NCBI RefSeq assembly: GCF_030068455.1
Contig: NZ_JAQOSQ010000001.1
Coordinates: 62,001-126,000, forward strand
Reading direction: 5' to 3'
Length of the DNA stretch: 64,000 bases
Source of the DNA: Roseofilum casamattae BLCC-M143
Lineage (GTDB): Bacteria > Cyanobacteriota > Cyanobacteriia > Cyanobacteriales > Desertifilaceae
The notes under the pieces are model-generated. The model saw only the letters and a program-made list of their open reading frames with translations. It was not told where the DNA came from and ran no database searches. This document shows, in pieces, positions 56,727 to 64,000 of the stretch (position 1 is the stretch's first letter; each line of letters starts with the position of its first letter). Made by a program: the position numbers and the translations under genes.

Positions 56727-57551
56727 CTATTCTAGCGCTTGCCAAACCTTTTTATATGCGTTTATAAAATAGCGGTAAAACTCCTGCGCCCCATCGGAGA
56801 GAGACTCCAAAATCTTTGGTTCGGCAAAACAGGTCGGAGGCGGGGGATAATAGTCGCAACTGCCTCCCCATTGATAGATAATATCCAGAGTTCGCCTGGG
56901 CAAGTCCTGGCGATAGGTGCCTCGATGGATGCCCCAAGCATGAAATAAGCAAGCGTCTCCCGCCCGCAGGTTTATAGTTTTGGCTCCTGGCATCTCGGCA
57001 GGGGCAGTAATGTTTCCTTCTGTAATTTTTTTTCTAATCGCCAATTCTGCTGGCGTATCCCAGCGTTTCTCGGAACCCGGAACGTACTCCAGACAGGCAT
57101 CATCGCAGAAGGCGACTCGAAAATGGACGGCGGTAAATTCGGCGATTCGTTGTTTCTCCAGTTCTGGGTCTGGGGCTAAGAATTGGGTATCTCGATGCCA
57201 TATTCCCTGCCAAGAACGATAGAGCGGCTGCTTGAAATATTGGGTATTGTGAAACAGGGGAAACTGTCCATCGGCAATAGATTGGAGAATTAGCACAATT
57301 TGGTCTTGGGCGATGAACTCCAGCAGTTTTAGCAATGATTCTGGCTCTTTGCTGTAATACTTTGGCTCCGTGAGGTAGGCGATATTCGAGGCATCTTCCA
57401 ATTCGGCACGGTTGTCTGATTCTTGCAACACTTGCTCCAGCACGCGATCGCAAATCGAGCGCATATCGCTAACGCCATCCTCTGTCACTAAGGCCGGTAT
57501 AATACAGTAGCCGTTGCTATCCCATTCTTGCTTAAGCCTATCCAATTCCAT
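56727..57551 (-). CDS. Phytanoyl-CoA dioxygenase-family oxygenase
   Basis: A 274-residue Fe(II)/2-oxoglutarate oxygenase of the PhyH family. Iron ligands are visible as H-x-D in IWHRDTQFLAP (about 118) and the distal His in AWGIHRGTYRQDLPRRTLD (about 210), with the Arg for 2-oxoglutarate in the same segment. The start MELDRLKQEWDSNGYCIIPA is typical (a strand-helix opening, GYCIIP). It faces the NRPS genes tail to tail with 147 bases between. Such enzymes hydroxylate or otherwise tailor natural products, so it may act on the peptide made next door. It could also be unrelated, since it is on the opposite strand. Confidence 0.85.
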   Translation of the reverse strand: MELDRLKQEWDSNGYCIIPALVTEDGVSDMRSICDRVLEQVLQESDNRAELEDASNIAYLTEPKYYSKEPESLLKLLEFIAQDQIVLILQSIADGQFPLFHNTQYFKQPLYRSWQGIWHRDTQFLAPDPELEKQRIAEFTAVHFRVAFCDDACLEYVPGSEKRWDTPAELAIRKKITEGNITAPAEMPGAKTINLRAGDACLFHAWGIHRGTYRQDLPRRTLDIIYQWGGSCDYYPPPPTCFAEPKILESLSDGAQEFYRYFINAYKKVWQALE

Positions 57552-57680
57552 TTTGCGTTCCCCAATTCTATGTTCCCAAAAAAGCTATCGGCTCTCAGCT
57601 ATTCCCAATTCCCCACACCCCACCGCCACACTCCATGCTTTAGCACATAGAATATAGCAGTACTTTGTTACCAAAAAGAT
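57552..57680. other. Spacer upstream of the dioxygenase gene
   Basis: About 130 bases with no gene, ending in a segment (CCAAAAAGAT) that adjoins the duplicated GGGTTTAAAG of the MITE that follows. Confidence 0.3.
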
Positions 57681-57690
57681 GGGTTTAAAG

Positions 57691-57833
57691 CAGGGCAAAC
57701 GCATACTCCATATTTTTCTCGATAAGAGGCTTGGATTGCCATCTTGTTGAGAAATATCTGAGGTAAACTCAACAGCTCGATCCTTGAAATCCCTATCCTT
57801 TCGTTGAGCAAAAATTAGTATGCGTTTGCCCTG
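57691..57833. mobile_element. 143-bp MITE with perfect inverted ends and 10-bp target duplication
   Basis: The ends CAGGGCAAACGCATACT and AGTATGCGTTTGCCCTG are perfect inverted complements. Exact direct repeats GGGTTTAAAG flank it at 57681-57690 and 57834-57843. There is no coding content. Related ends occur at 24852-24868 and 25567-25582. The insertion must be recent, since the duplication is unaltered. Confidence 0.85.
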
Positions 57834-58263
57834 GGGTTTAAAGCCCCGTCCTTTTAGGACGGCTTTTTTAGTGTTATAATCGCAACGGTATGAATCCCCT
57901 GAGTGTTGCTATAGGCTAGAACTCAAAAGTATCGCGTAAGGATACCAGTATTGGGTGGCGAAAACCAAGAAAAACATAGCTAGCAAATCGAAAGTAGTAG
58001 CATCCAGAAAACTAATATCTTTGTGGGTTGAGAACGTATCGTGGGGCGCACGATAACGCTAGGTTCGTATCCTAGTACGTCTCTGGAGATATAGCCCTCT
58101 GGGACTGGCTAAACTAAGCTCGTTGATTCATTCTATTGAAGGGTTGATGGGCTTGGGTATTGCTCGTAAGAGATAGCTGGTTTTAAGGTTTGTCGAAGAA
58201 AGAGAAAACCAGCAATAGTGATATTCAGCAATCCTCTCGCCTTTAGGCAGAGGAGAACGTCAA
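57834..58263 (+). mobile_element. ORF-less element resembling a HEARO / IS200-IS605-type insertion
   Basis: It begins with two hairpins (the GGGGTTTAAAGCCCC region and CCGTCCTTTTAGGACGG followed by TTTTTT) and ends with CCTCTCGCCTTTAGGCAGAGG plus a GTCAA end (58233-58263). A small 3' hairpin and such a boundary are typical of right ends of IS200/IS605-like elements. No transposase, TnpB or IscB frame is present. The 57691-57833 MITE interrupts its left edge, duplicating GGGTTTAAAG. Confidence 0.5.
57881..58225 (+). ncRNA. Candidate structured RNA (HEARO/omega-RNA-like)
   Basis: About 345 bases, non-coding in all frames but rich in strong stems: TATCGTG/CACGATA (58037-58055), CTAGG/CCTAG (58059-58075) and GCTGGTTTT/AAAACCAGC (58176-58213). 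A TATAAT box at about 57875 could drive it. Size, structure and end hairpins recall HEARO RNAs, which associate with IscB/IsrB nucleases. That family assignment is from memory and unverified; the strand follows the promoter-like box. Confidence 0.45.
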
Positions 58264-58277
58264 GTTCTTCGCTTTGG

Positions 58278-59708
58278 TTACCTGCACGAAACCTGCTGAT
58301 AGCGCTGTTTAAACTCCCGTTGTTGCTCGTTATGGTTAACAATGGGGGCGGGATAATTGCAAGATTGGCGCACGAGCGGGAGAATGTTTCCGGTAAGTAA
58401 AGATTTGGTATTTAGCGATCGCAATTGAGGCAACCAGCGCCGAATATACTTTCCTTGCGGATCGAACTTTTGCGCCTGACTGGCAGGATTAAAAATACGC
58501 AGGGGTTTGGGATCCATTCCGCTCGACGCACTCCACTGCCATCCCCCATTATTCGCTGCTAAATCCCCATCAATTAAGGTTTGCATAAAATACTGCTCTC
58601 CCCATTGCCAATTCAGCATCAAATCTTTCGTTAAAAAACTGGCAACAATCATCCGACAGCGGTTGTGCATCCATCCCGTTTCATTCAATTGATGCATGGC
58701 TGCATCGACAATAGGATAACCGGTTTTTCCGGCGCACCAGGCTTGAAAATAGTCTCTATTATCGTTCCAGGGAAACTGTTTAAACGGCTCGCGATAGGGT
58801 CCGTCAGCGAGTTCTGGAAAATGATAAAGTACGTGCTGATAAAACTCGCGCCAGGCTAATTCTTTTTGCCAGATTTGAATATTTTCCCGTTCCTCTTCAT
58901 TAGACGATCGCGCCATAACTTCCACTGTTTTTTGCCAAACTTCCCGAATGCCAATCGTGCCAAATTTTAGCGCCGGACTCAGTTGCGAGGTTCCATCATC
59001 GCCGGGAATATTGCGTCGATCGCCATAGGACGTTAGAGCGCGATCGCAAAATTGCTGAAGTTGCGATCGCGCCGCAGTTTCTCCCGGTGCTATCTCTAAT
59101 TTCTCTACTCTAGAAAAACCCAAATCTGCTAAGGTAGGAATAGGCTTCCAAGCCAAACCTTCTATGGCATTTTCCTCGTTTTCTGTTAGGGACGTTCCTG
59201 GCGGCAATAGCGCGATCGCATCGTGTTTTTCTTTTCCAGACCAATTCTTCCAGAATGGCGTATAAACCGTGTAAGGATTCCCCGCTTTTGTCCGAATTTC
59301 ATCCGGCGAAACCAATAAGCTATCCCAACATTGCTCCGTCTTAATTCCCCGATGTTTCAGTGCTTCTGCAACTCGTGCATCTCGCATTTGACTGTAAGGT
59401 TCCACGTCTCGATTCCAAACCACAGAGGCGGCATTTAAACCTGCTGCTAAATCCGGAACTAACTCTTCTGGCTTTCCCCAAAGGATGAGAAAATGATAAT
59501 TTAATTGCTGATAGGTTTCTTGCAGCTCGTGCAAAGATTCTACCAAGAATTGAAGGCGTCTCGCCGCAATATCTTGGCGAACGAGAATATTGGGGTCAAA
59601 ACAAAAACAACCAACCAGGCGATCGCACTTCTGCCAAGCCGCATTCAACCCAACATTATCCCGAACTCTTAAATCTCGACGATGCCAAAACAAACTGAGC
59701 CTAGACAT
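58278..59708 (-). CDS. phr: Deoxyribodipyrimidine photolyase
   Basis: Uses blue light to split cyclobutane pyrimidine dimers. The 476-residue protein has the antenna-domain start LFWHRRDLRVRDNVGL and the FAD-binding C-terminal half with WRFYQHVLYH-like WREFYQHVLYHFP, GYPIVDAAMHQLNETGWMHN, RMIVASFLTKDLMLNW and WQWSASSGMDPKPLRIFNP. The overall pattern matches class I CPD photolyases of cyanobacteria rather than DASH cryptochromes. It runs toward the repeat-rich spacer. The last ten codons are close to the element's right end but not disturbed. Confidence 0.96.
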   Translation of the reverse strand: MSRLSLFWHRRDLRVRDNVGLNAAWQKCDRLVGCFCFDPNILVRQDIAARRLQFLVESLHELQETYQQLNYHFLILWGKPEELVPDLAAGLNAASVVWNRDVEPYSQMRDARVAEALKHRGIKTEQCWDSLLVSPDEIRTKAGNPYTVYTPFWKNWSGKEKHDAIALLPPGTSLTENEENAIEGLAWKPIPTLADLGFSRVEKLEIAPGETAARSQLQQFCDRALTSYGDRRNIPGDDGTSQLSPALKFGTIGIREVWQKTVEVMARSSNEEERENIQIWQKELAWREFYQHVLYHFPELADGPYREPFKQFPWNDNRDYFQAWCAGKTGYPIVDAAMHQLNETGWMHNRCRMIVASFLTKDLMLNWQWGEQYFMQTLIDGDLAANNGGWQWSASSGMDPKPLRIFNPASQAQKFDPQGKYIRRWLPQLRSLNTKSLLTGNILPLVRQSCNYPAPIVNHNEQQREFKQRYQQVSCR

Positions 59709-59806
59709 GCTATGTCAATTAAAAATTAAAATGAATAATGGAGATCGGTAGTGAAACTGTAAAACATCTCAGCGATCTCCGTGCTTCTGTGGTTTGTCTG
59801 CCAAAC

Positions 59807-62053
59807 TTAAGTTAATGAGTTAAACTCAGTCCCCAAACCCGAGATCCCATCTCCTCCAATAAAAATATGCTGAGAACTTTGCGGTTCGCTATGTTCTAAA
59901 GGACGGCGTTGGACATAAATTCCATCAGATTGTAACTCCCAAGCATGACGATTATCGGCTAACATAACTCCCAAAATTTCTTCCACATCTTTTTTAATTT
60001 GAGGATCTTCAATTGGAGTAACCGCTTCCACTCGTCGATCTAAATTTCGCACCATCCAATCCGCACTACCAATATACGCTTCTTCGGTTCCTTGATTGTG
60101 GAAATAAAAGATGCGAGAATGTTCGAGCAAGCTGCCCACAATGCTAATGACGCGAATGCGATCGCTAATTCCAGCAATACCGGGACGCAAGCAACAAATT
60201 CCGCGAACGATCAGATCGATTTGCACTCCAGCTTGCGAAGCGCGATAGAGAGCGCGAATCATTTGCGGATCGACTAGAGAGTTCATTTTTGCCACGATGC
60301 GCGCGTGATGTCCGTCCCCCGCATGTTTGATTTCGCGCTCGATTAACTCCATCATCCGCGATCGCAAATTGACTGGAGCAACTAATAATTTCCGATAGGA
60401 ACGTTGGCGCGAGTAACCTGTCAAGAAATTAAACAAATCGCTCAAATCGGCTCCTAAATCTTCGCGACAGGAAAGGATTCCCAAGTCAGTATATAACTTA
60501 GCCGTTTTCGGATTATAGTTTCCCGTACCAATATGCACGTAACGGCGCATTGTATCGGACTCTTTGCGCACTACTAATACCACTTTAGTATGAGTTTTTA
60601 AACCGACCAAACCATAAACCACATGCACTCCAGCTCGTTCTAGAGTTCTCGCCCATTGAATATTATTTTCTTCATCAAATCTCGCTTTTAACTCGACCAA
60701 AACAACCACTTGTTTTCCATTTTCTGCCGCTGCAATTAATGCCTGGACAATGGGCGAGTCCCCAGAGGTTCGATACAATGTCATTTTTATCGCAACGACT
60801 TTCGGGTCCCAAGATGCTTCCGTGATAAATCGCTGTACGGTTGCACTAAACGAATCATAGGGATGATGAAAAAAGAAATCTCGCTGCCGAATTAGCTTGA
60901 AAATACTCGTTCGCTCTTCATTTTCTGAGGAAAAGGCATCGCTTAACTCTTGAAATACTTGCAATCGATGTGGAATGCGCGGCGACCATTGCGGATCTTT
61001 TAAATGGGAAATTGGTAGAGCAATAAAACTCATCAAATCGCCCAATCCAACTAACTCTTGTACTTCATAAACATCTTCCGATTGCAAGGACATTTCTCGC
61101 ATCAGCATCTCGCGAATATCAGGAGGAGTATTGGACAGAATTTCCATCCGTACTACCGAACCGCCAATCCGACGCTTGCGCAGTTCTTGTTCGATCGCCA
61201 AAAGCAGATCGTCAGCTTCATCTTCTTGCACCGATAGATCGGCATTGCGCGTAATCCGAAATGGATAATATTCTTGAATCTTCATTCCTGGGAATAAAGG
61301 TTCTAGATTATGAGCAATAATTTGTTCGACGGGAACTCCCATCCATCGAATTGAAGTCTTCTCTGCGCTTTTCTCTTGCTCTTTTTTCTCGGACTTCTCG
61401 GATAAGTAATGCAGCTCTGGAGGTAGAGGAACAAACCTTGCTATTTTTTTGGGAACTTTTACTCTGGCAAAGCGATCCTCATTGATTTCCGGATCTTTGA
61501 CTAAAACGGCTAAATTCAGACTGCGATTGGAAATGTAGGGGAAGGGATGGCTGGGATCGACAGCTAGGGGAGTGAGAATCGGAAAAATTTGTTGTTCAAA
61601 GTAACTTTGATAATAAGACCGCTGTTCTGAGTTGAGATCGATATAGTCAAGGATATGAATCCCTTGAGCAATTAGCTGAGGTCGGATCGTTTGGCAAAAG
61701 TAATGATGTTGTTTTTCGATGATTGGGTGTAATTCCTGGCTGATTTCTTTCAGTTGCTGCTCTGGCGTTCTACCATCAGGAGTGAGCTTGTGCACTTGGG
61801 CTTCAATCTGCTTTTTCAACGCAGCGATACGCACCATGAAAAATTCATCTAGGTTGGAGCTAAAGATAGCGAGGAATTTTAGCTTTTCCAATAATGGCGT
61901 GCGATCGTCGAAGGCTTCGTGCAATACTCGTTTATTAAATTCCAGCCAACTCAGTTCCCGGTTAAAATAGTATTCGGGATTGCTCAGATCGCTACTGAGA
62001 TTGCTCGCCGCGCGATCGCTCTCAACAGGGGTAGATTTCTTGTTTTTAGCCAT
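59807..62053 (-). CDS. ppk1: Polyphosphate kinase 1
   Basis: Makes long-chain polyphosphate from ATP. The 748-residue protein has the four-domain PPK1 layout. The N domain starts with YFNRELSWLEFNKRVLHEA, and FFHHPYDSFSATVQRF marks the head domain. The first catalytic His lies in YVHIGTGNYNPKTAKLY (about 504) and the second in LEHSRIFYFHN (about 642). IGSADWMVRNLDRRVEA completes the PLD-like core. The product stores phosphate, in line with the pst operon at the other end of the window. The start MAKNKKSTPVESDRA is followed by a low-complexity leader of about 25 residues. Confidence 0.97.
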   Translation of the reverse strand: MAKNKKSTPVESDRAASNLSSDLSNPEYYFNRELSWLEFNKRVLHEAFDDRTPLLEKLKFLAIFSSNLDEFFMVRIAALKKQIEAQVHKLTPDGRTPEQQLKEISQELHPIIEKQHHYFCQTIRPQLIAQGIHILDYIDLNSEQRSYYQSYFEQQIFPILTPLAVDPSHPFPYISNRSLNLAVLVKDPEINEDRFARVKVPKKIARFVPLPPELHYLSEKSEKKEQEKSAEKTSIRWMGVPVEQIIAHNLEPLFPGMKIQEYYPFRITRNADLSVQEDEADDLLLAIEQELRKRRIGGSVVRMEILSNTPPDIREMLMREMSLQSEDVYEVQELVGLGDLMSFIALPISHLKDPQWSPRIPHRLQVFQELSDAFSSENEERTSIFKLIRQRDFFFHHPYDSFSATVQRFITEASWDPKVVAIKMTLYRTSGDSPIVQALIAAAENGKQVVVLVELKARFDEENNIQWARTLERAGVHVVYGLVGLKTHTKVVLVVRKESDTMRRYVHIGTGNYNPKTAKLYTDLGILSCREDLGADLSDLFNFLTGYSRQRSYRKLLVAPVNLRSRMMELIEREIKHAGDGHHARIVAKMNSLVDPQMIRALYRASQAGVQIDLIVRGICCLRPGIAGISDRIRVISIVGSLLEHSRIFYFHNQGTEEAYIGSADWMVRNLDRRVEAVTPIEDPQIKKDVEEILGVMLADNRHAWELQSDGIYVQRRPLEHSEPQSSQHIFIGGDGISGLGTEFNSLT

Positions 62054-62279
62054 GAGGTTAATATTGGGTAATTGACAGATTAAAATTCACTGGTTTTTCC
62101 ACATTGTGGATAACTCTTGCAATCCCGATTCGAGCATCGAATAAGCATTTTAGGTATTGTACCTCAGAGACAATCGCTTGTTCTTGTTCCCTATTCCCAT
62201 TCCGCAAACTCATCCATTTGAGAAAATCTATAGAAAATAAAGTAATCTGAGAACCATCACCCATTGCTTGCCATCGCCT

Positions 62280-63908
62280 ATGACTGCCCCTCTCTTACAG
62301 CTCGATCGCCTCTCCATCGCCTATACTGCTGATGCCGAATGGGCTGCTAAAGAGGTCTCTTTAACCCTGAATGCTGGGGAACGCTTGGGTCTGGTGGGGG
62401 AGTCTGGTTGTGGAAAATCGACTCTAGGACGGGCAATTATGCGCCTCTTACCGTCTGGCTCGAAAGTTGAGGGAGATATTTTGCTGGAAGGGAACTCGGT
62501 TTTTGCTTTGAGCGAGGAGGAACTGCAACGGTTTCGGGGAGAGCGAGTGGCGTTGATTTTCCAAGATCCCATGACTCGTCTCGATCCGCTGATGACCATT
62601 GGCGATCATTGCATCGAAACGCTACAATCTCATCAGCCCCTATCCTATAAAGAGGCAAAAGAGCGGGCGATCGCCGTTTTGGAAACCGTGAGTATTCCGG
62701 CATCGCGCTGGTCTCAGTATCCTCACGAGTTTAGTGGCGGAATGCGACAGCGAGTGGCGATCGCATTAGCCTTATTATTAAATCCGAAATTGATTATTGC
62801 CGACGAACCGACGACTAGTTTAGACGTAACGGTTTCCGCGCAGATCTTGCAAGAGCTTACACGTCTGTGTTCCGAGCGGGATATGGGATTATTGCTCATT
62901 TCCCACGATTTGGCGTTAGTGGGGGAATATTGCTCGGAAATTGCAGTAATGTACCGAGGAGAGTTAATCGAGCGCAATCTCTCTGACGAAGTTTTGTTCA
63001 ATCCGCAAGCCGATTATACCAAATCCTTGTTGGAAGCCGCCCTACACATTCAGGCGATCGAGACGAAAGCCGCGACAACCCAGGCAGAAAGCCAGCCTTT
63101 ATTACAGGTGCAGGACTTAAAACAGCACTACAGCCTTGAAAGTAATTTAATTCAACAGCTATTTTCGCAAAGCAAAACCACGATTAAAGCCGTCGATGGC
63201 GTTAGCTTTGAACTTTATCCTGGAGAAATATTAGGCTTAGTTGGAGAATCCGGCTGCGGAAAAAGTACCCTATCGCGAACCATCCTGCAACTGATTCGTC
63301 CGACTTCCGGTGGCGTAGAATTTCTCGGAAATGCGATCGCTCAACTTCAAGGAAATGCCTTGCGCGAAATCCGCCAACAGATGCAAATGGTCTTCCAAGA
63401 TCCTCACGCCTGTCTCAATCCCCTGATGACCGTGGGTCAAAGCATTGCCGACCCCCTCCTCATTCACCAACTCGAAACCCCGAAGACGGCGAAACAGAGG
63501 GTGCTAGAGATGCTCGAGCGAGTGGGTTTAACCCCCACCGAAACCTACTACGATCGCTATCCGGCAGAGCTGTCTGGAGGACAACAACAACGAGTTGCGA
63601 TCGCGCGCGCGTTAATTACTCGTCCAAAACTAGTTATTTGCGACGAACCCGTCAGTATGCTCGATGCAAGCGTACAAGCGCAAGTATTGCAATTGATGTT
63701 AGACCTGAAACAAGATTTTGAATTAACCTATTTGTTTATTACTCACGACTTGTGGGTGGCGCGATTTTTATGCGATCGCATTGCCGTTATGAATCAAGGA
63801 AAAATCGTCGAACTCAACACCACTCACCAAATCTTTACCCATCCCCAACATCCCTACACCCAAACCTTGCTCTCCGCAGCTCCCTTGCTTGCCAAATCTT
63901 CAAATTGA
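62280..63908 (+). CDS. Double-ATPase ABC transporter subunit (peptide/nickel type)
   Basis: A 542-residue protein with two fused ABC ATPases like DppD-DppF or YejF. I start it at the ATG at 62280 (MTAPLLQLDRLSIAY) rather than the TTG four codons earlier. Unit 1: Walker A GESGCGKST (about 46), signature FSGGMRQRVAIA, LIIADEPTTSLDV. Unit 2: GESGCGKST (about 330), [28 protein letters not shown]. Each unit ends with the NPQADYTKSLLEAA- or HPQHPYTQTLLSAAPL-like segment typical of oligopeptide ATPases. The permease and binding-protein genes are not in the window, as is usual for scattered cyanobacterial systems. The substrate is uncertain (peptides, nickel or other). Confidence 0.92.
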   Translation: MTAPLLQLDRLSIAYTADAEWAAKEVSLTLNAGERLGLVGESGCGKSTLGRAIMRLLPSGSKVEGDILLEGNSVFALSEEELQRFRGERVALIFQDPMTRLDPLMTIGDHCIETLQSHQPLSYKEAKERAIAVLETVSIPASRWSQYPHEFSGGMRQRVAIALALLLNPKLIIADEPTTSLDVTVSAQILQELTRLCSERDMGLLLISHDLALVGEYCSEIAVMYRGELIERNLSDEVLFNPQADYTKSLLEAALHIQAIETKAATTQAESQPLLQVQDLKQHYSLESNLIQQLFSQSKTTIKAVDGVSFELYPGEILGLVGESGCGKSTLSRTILQLIRPTSGGVEFLGNAIAQLQGNALREIRQQMQMVFQDPHACLNPLMTVGQSIADPLLIHQLETPKTAKQRVLEMLERVGLTPTETYYDRYPAELSGGQQQRVAIARALITRPKLVICDEPVSMLDASVQAQVLQLMLDLKQDFELTYLFITHDLWVARFLCDRIAVMNQGKIVELNTTHQIFTHPQHPYTQTLLSAAPLLAKSSN

Positions 63909-64000
63909 TATATCGTACTTTTTGATTCACATGTTTTTTTAAACACAACAGTCTTTTTAGCGAAAACTTAGCTACGATTAAGGAAATATTGACTTAAGTT
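63909..64000. other. Non-coding end of window
   Basis: An AT-rich spacer after the ABC gene; no terminator or gene is recognisable before the window ends. Confidence 0.4.

Noticed and set aside
62058-62264. 68-residue minus-strand frame between ppk1 and the ABC gene
   Set aside because: No family resemblance and no start signal; it overlaps the probable promoter region of the ABC gene.

Overview
This is cyanobacterial DNA. The evidence is the high density of GCGATCGC (HIP1-type) octamers, a Psb27 lipoprotein, the gltA-ndhA-ndhI-ndhG-ndhE-nadK block, a two-repeat ClpC, cyanobacterial-type PEP carboxylase and DUF1574/MBOAT proteins. Many toxin-antitoxin pieces, a STAND ATPase, miniature inverted-repeat elements and nonribosomal peptide synthetases suggest a filamentous or colonial species with a large genome. 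I cannot name the species.

Layout. 0-1.7 kb: psb27 (minus), a decayed xisI fragment and a PIN-type toxin-antitoxin pair. 1.8-4.7 kb: a large STAND-type (NB-ARC) ATPase with two copies of its nucleotide-binding domain, the second cut short. 5-9 kb: the phosphate uptake operon pstS-pstC-pstA-pstB (minus) behind a Pho-box-like repeat. 9.3-12.4 kb: ppc. 13-17.8 kb: a DUF1574 protein and an MBOAT acyltransferase, probably an envelope or exopolysaccharide O-acylation pair. 17.8-21.5 kb: a sulfotransferase, then accessory DNA with a VapBC-like pair, a broken PIN gene, three copies of one antitoxin N-terminus and an unknown gene. 21.5-24.5 kb: a permease-histidine kinase fusion. 24.5-25.8 kb: MITE-like elements, an SCP2-like protein and hairpins. 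25.8-40.7 kb: mostly housekeeping (clpC, nadK, ndh genes, gltA, mazG) mixed with a permease, a Nudix hydrolase, Rpn and Uma2 nucleases and a secreted heparinase/alginate-lyase-like enzyme. A tRNA-Val(UAC) is at 40.7 kb. 41.2-43 kb: a membrane Ser/Thr kinase.

43.2-56.6 kb holds two same-strand bimodular NRPS genes. The first is A-(N-methyltransferase)-T-C-A-T-TE. The second is A-(PilZ-like insert)-T-C-A-T-TE. Each ends in its own thioesterase, and the T-TE tails are near-copies. A phytanoyl-CoA-dioxygenase-like gene converges on them. The PilZ-like domain inside an adenylation domain, whose pocket also lacks the amino-acid-binding Asp, is the most unusual feature of the window.

57.5-58.3 kb is non-coding. 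It holds a MITE with a perfect 10-bp target duplication, inserted at the edge of a highly structured, ORF-less element that resembles a HEARO/IS200-IS605-type RNA element. 58.3-64 kb: DNA photolyase, polyphosphate kinase and a double-ATPase peptide-type ABC transporter subunit. The pst operon and ppk1 together equip the cell for phosphate uptake and storage.
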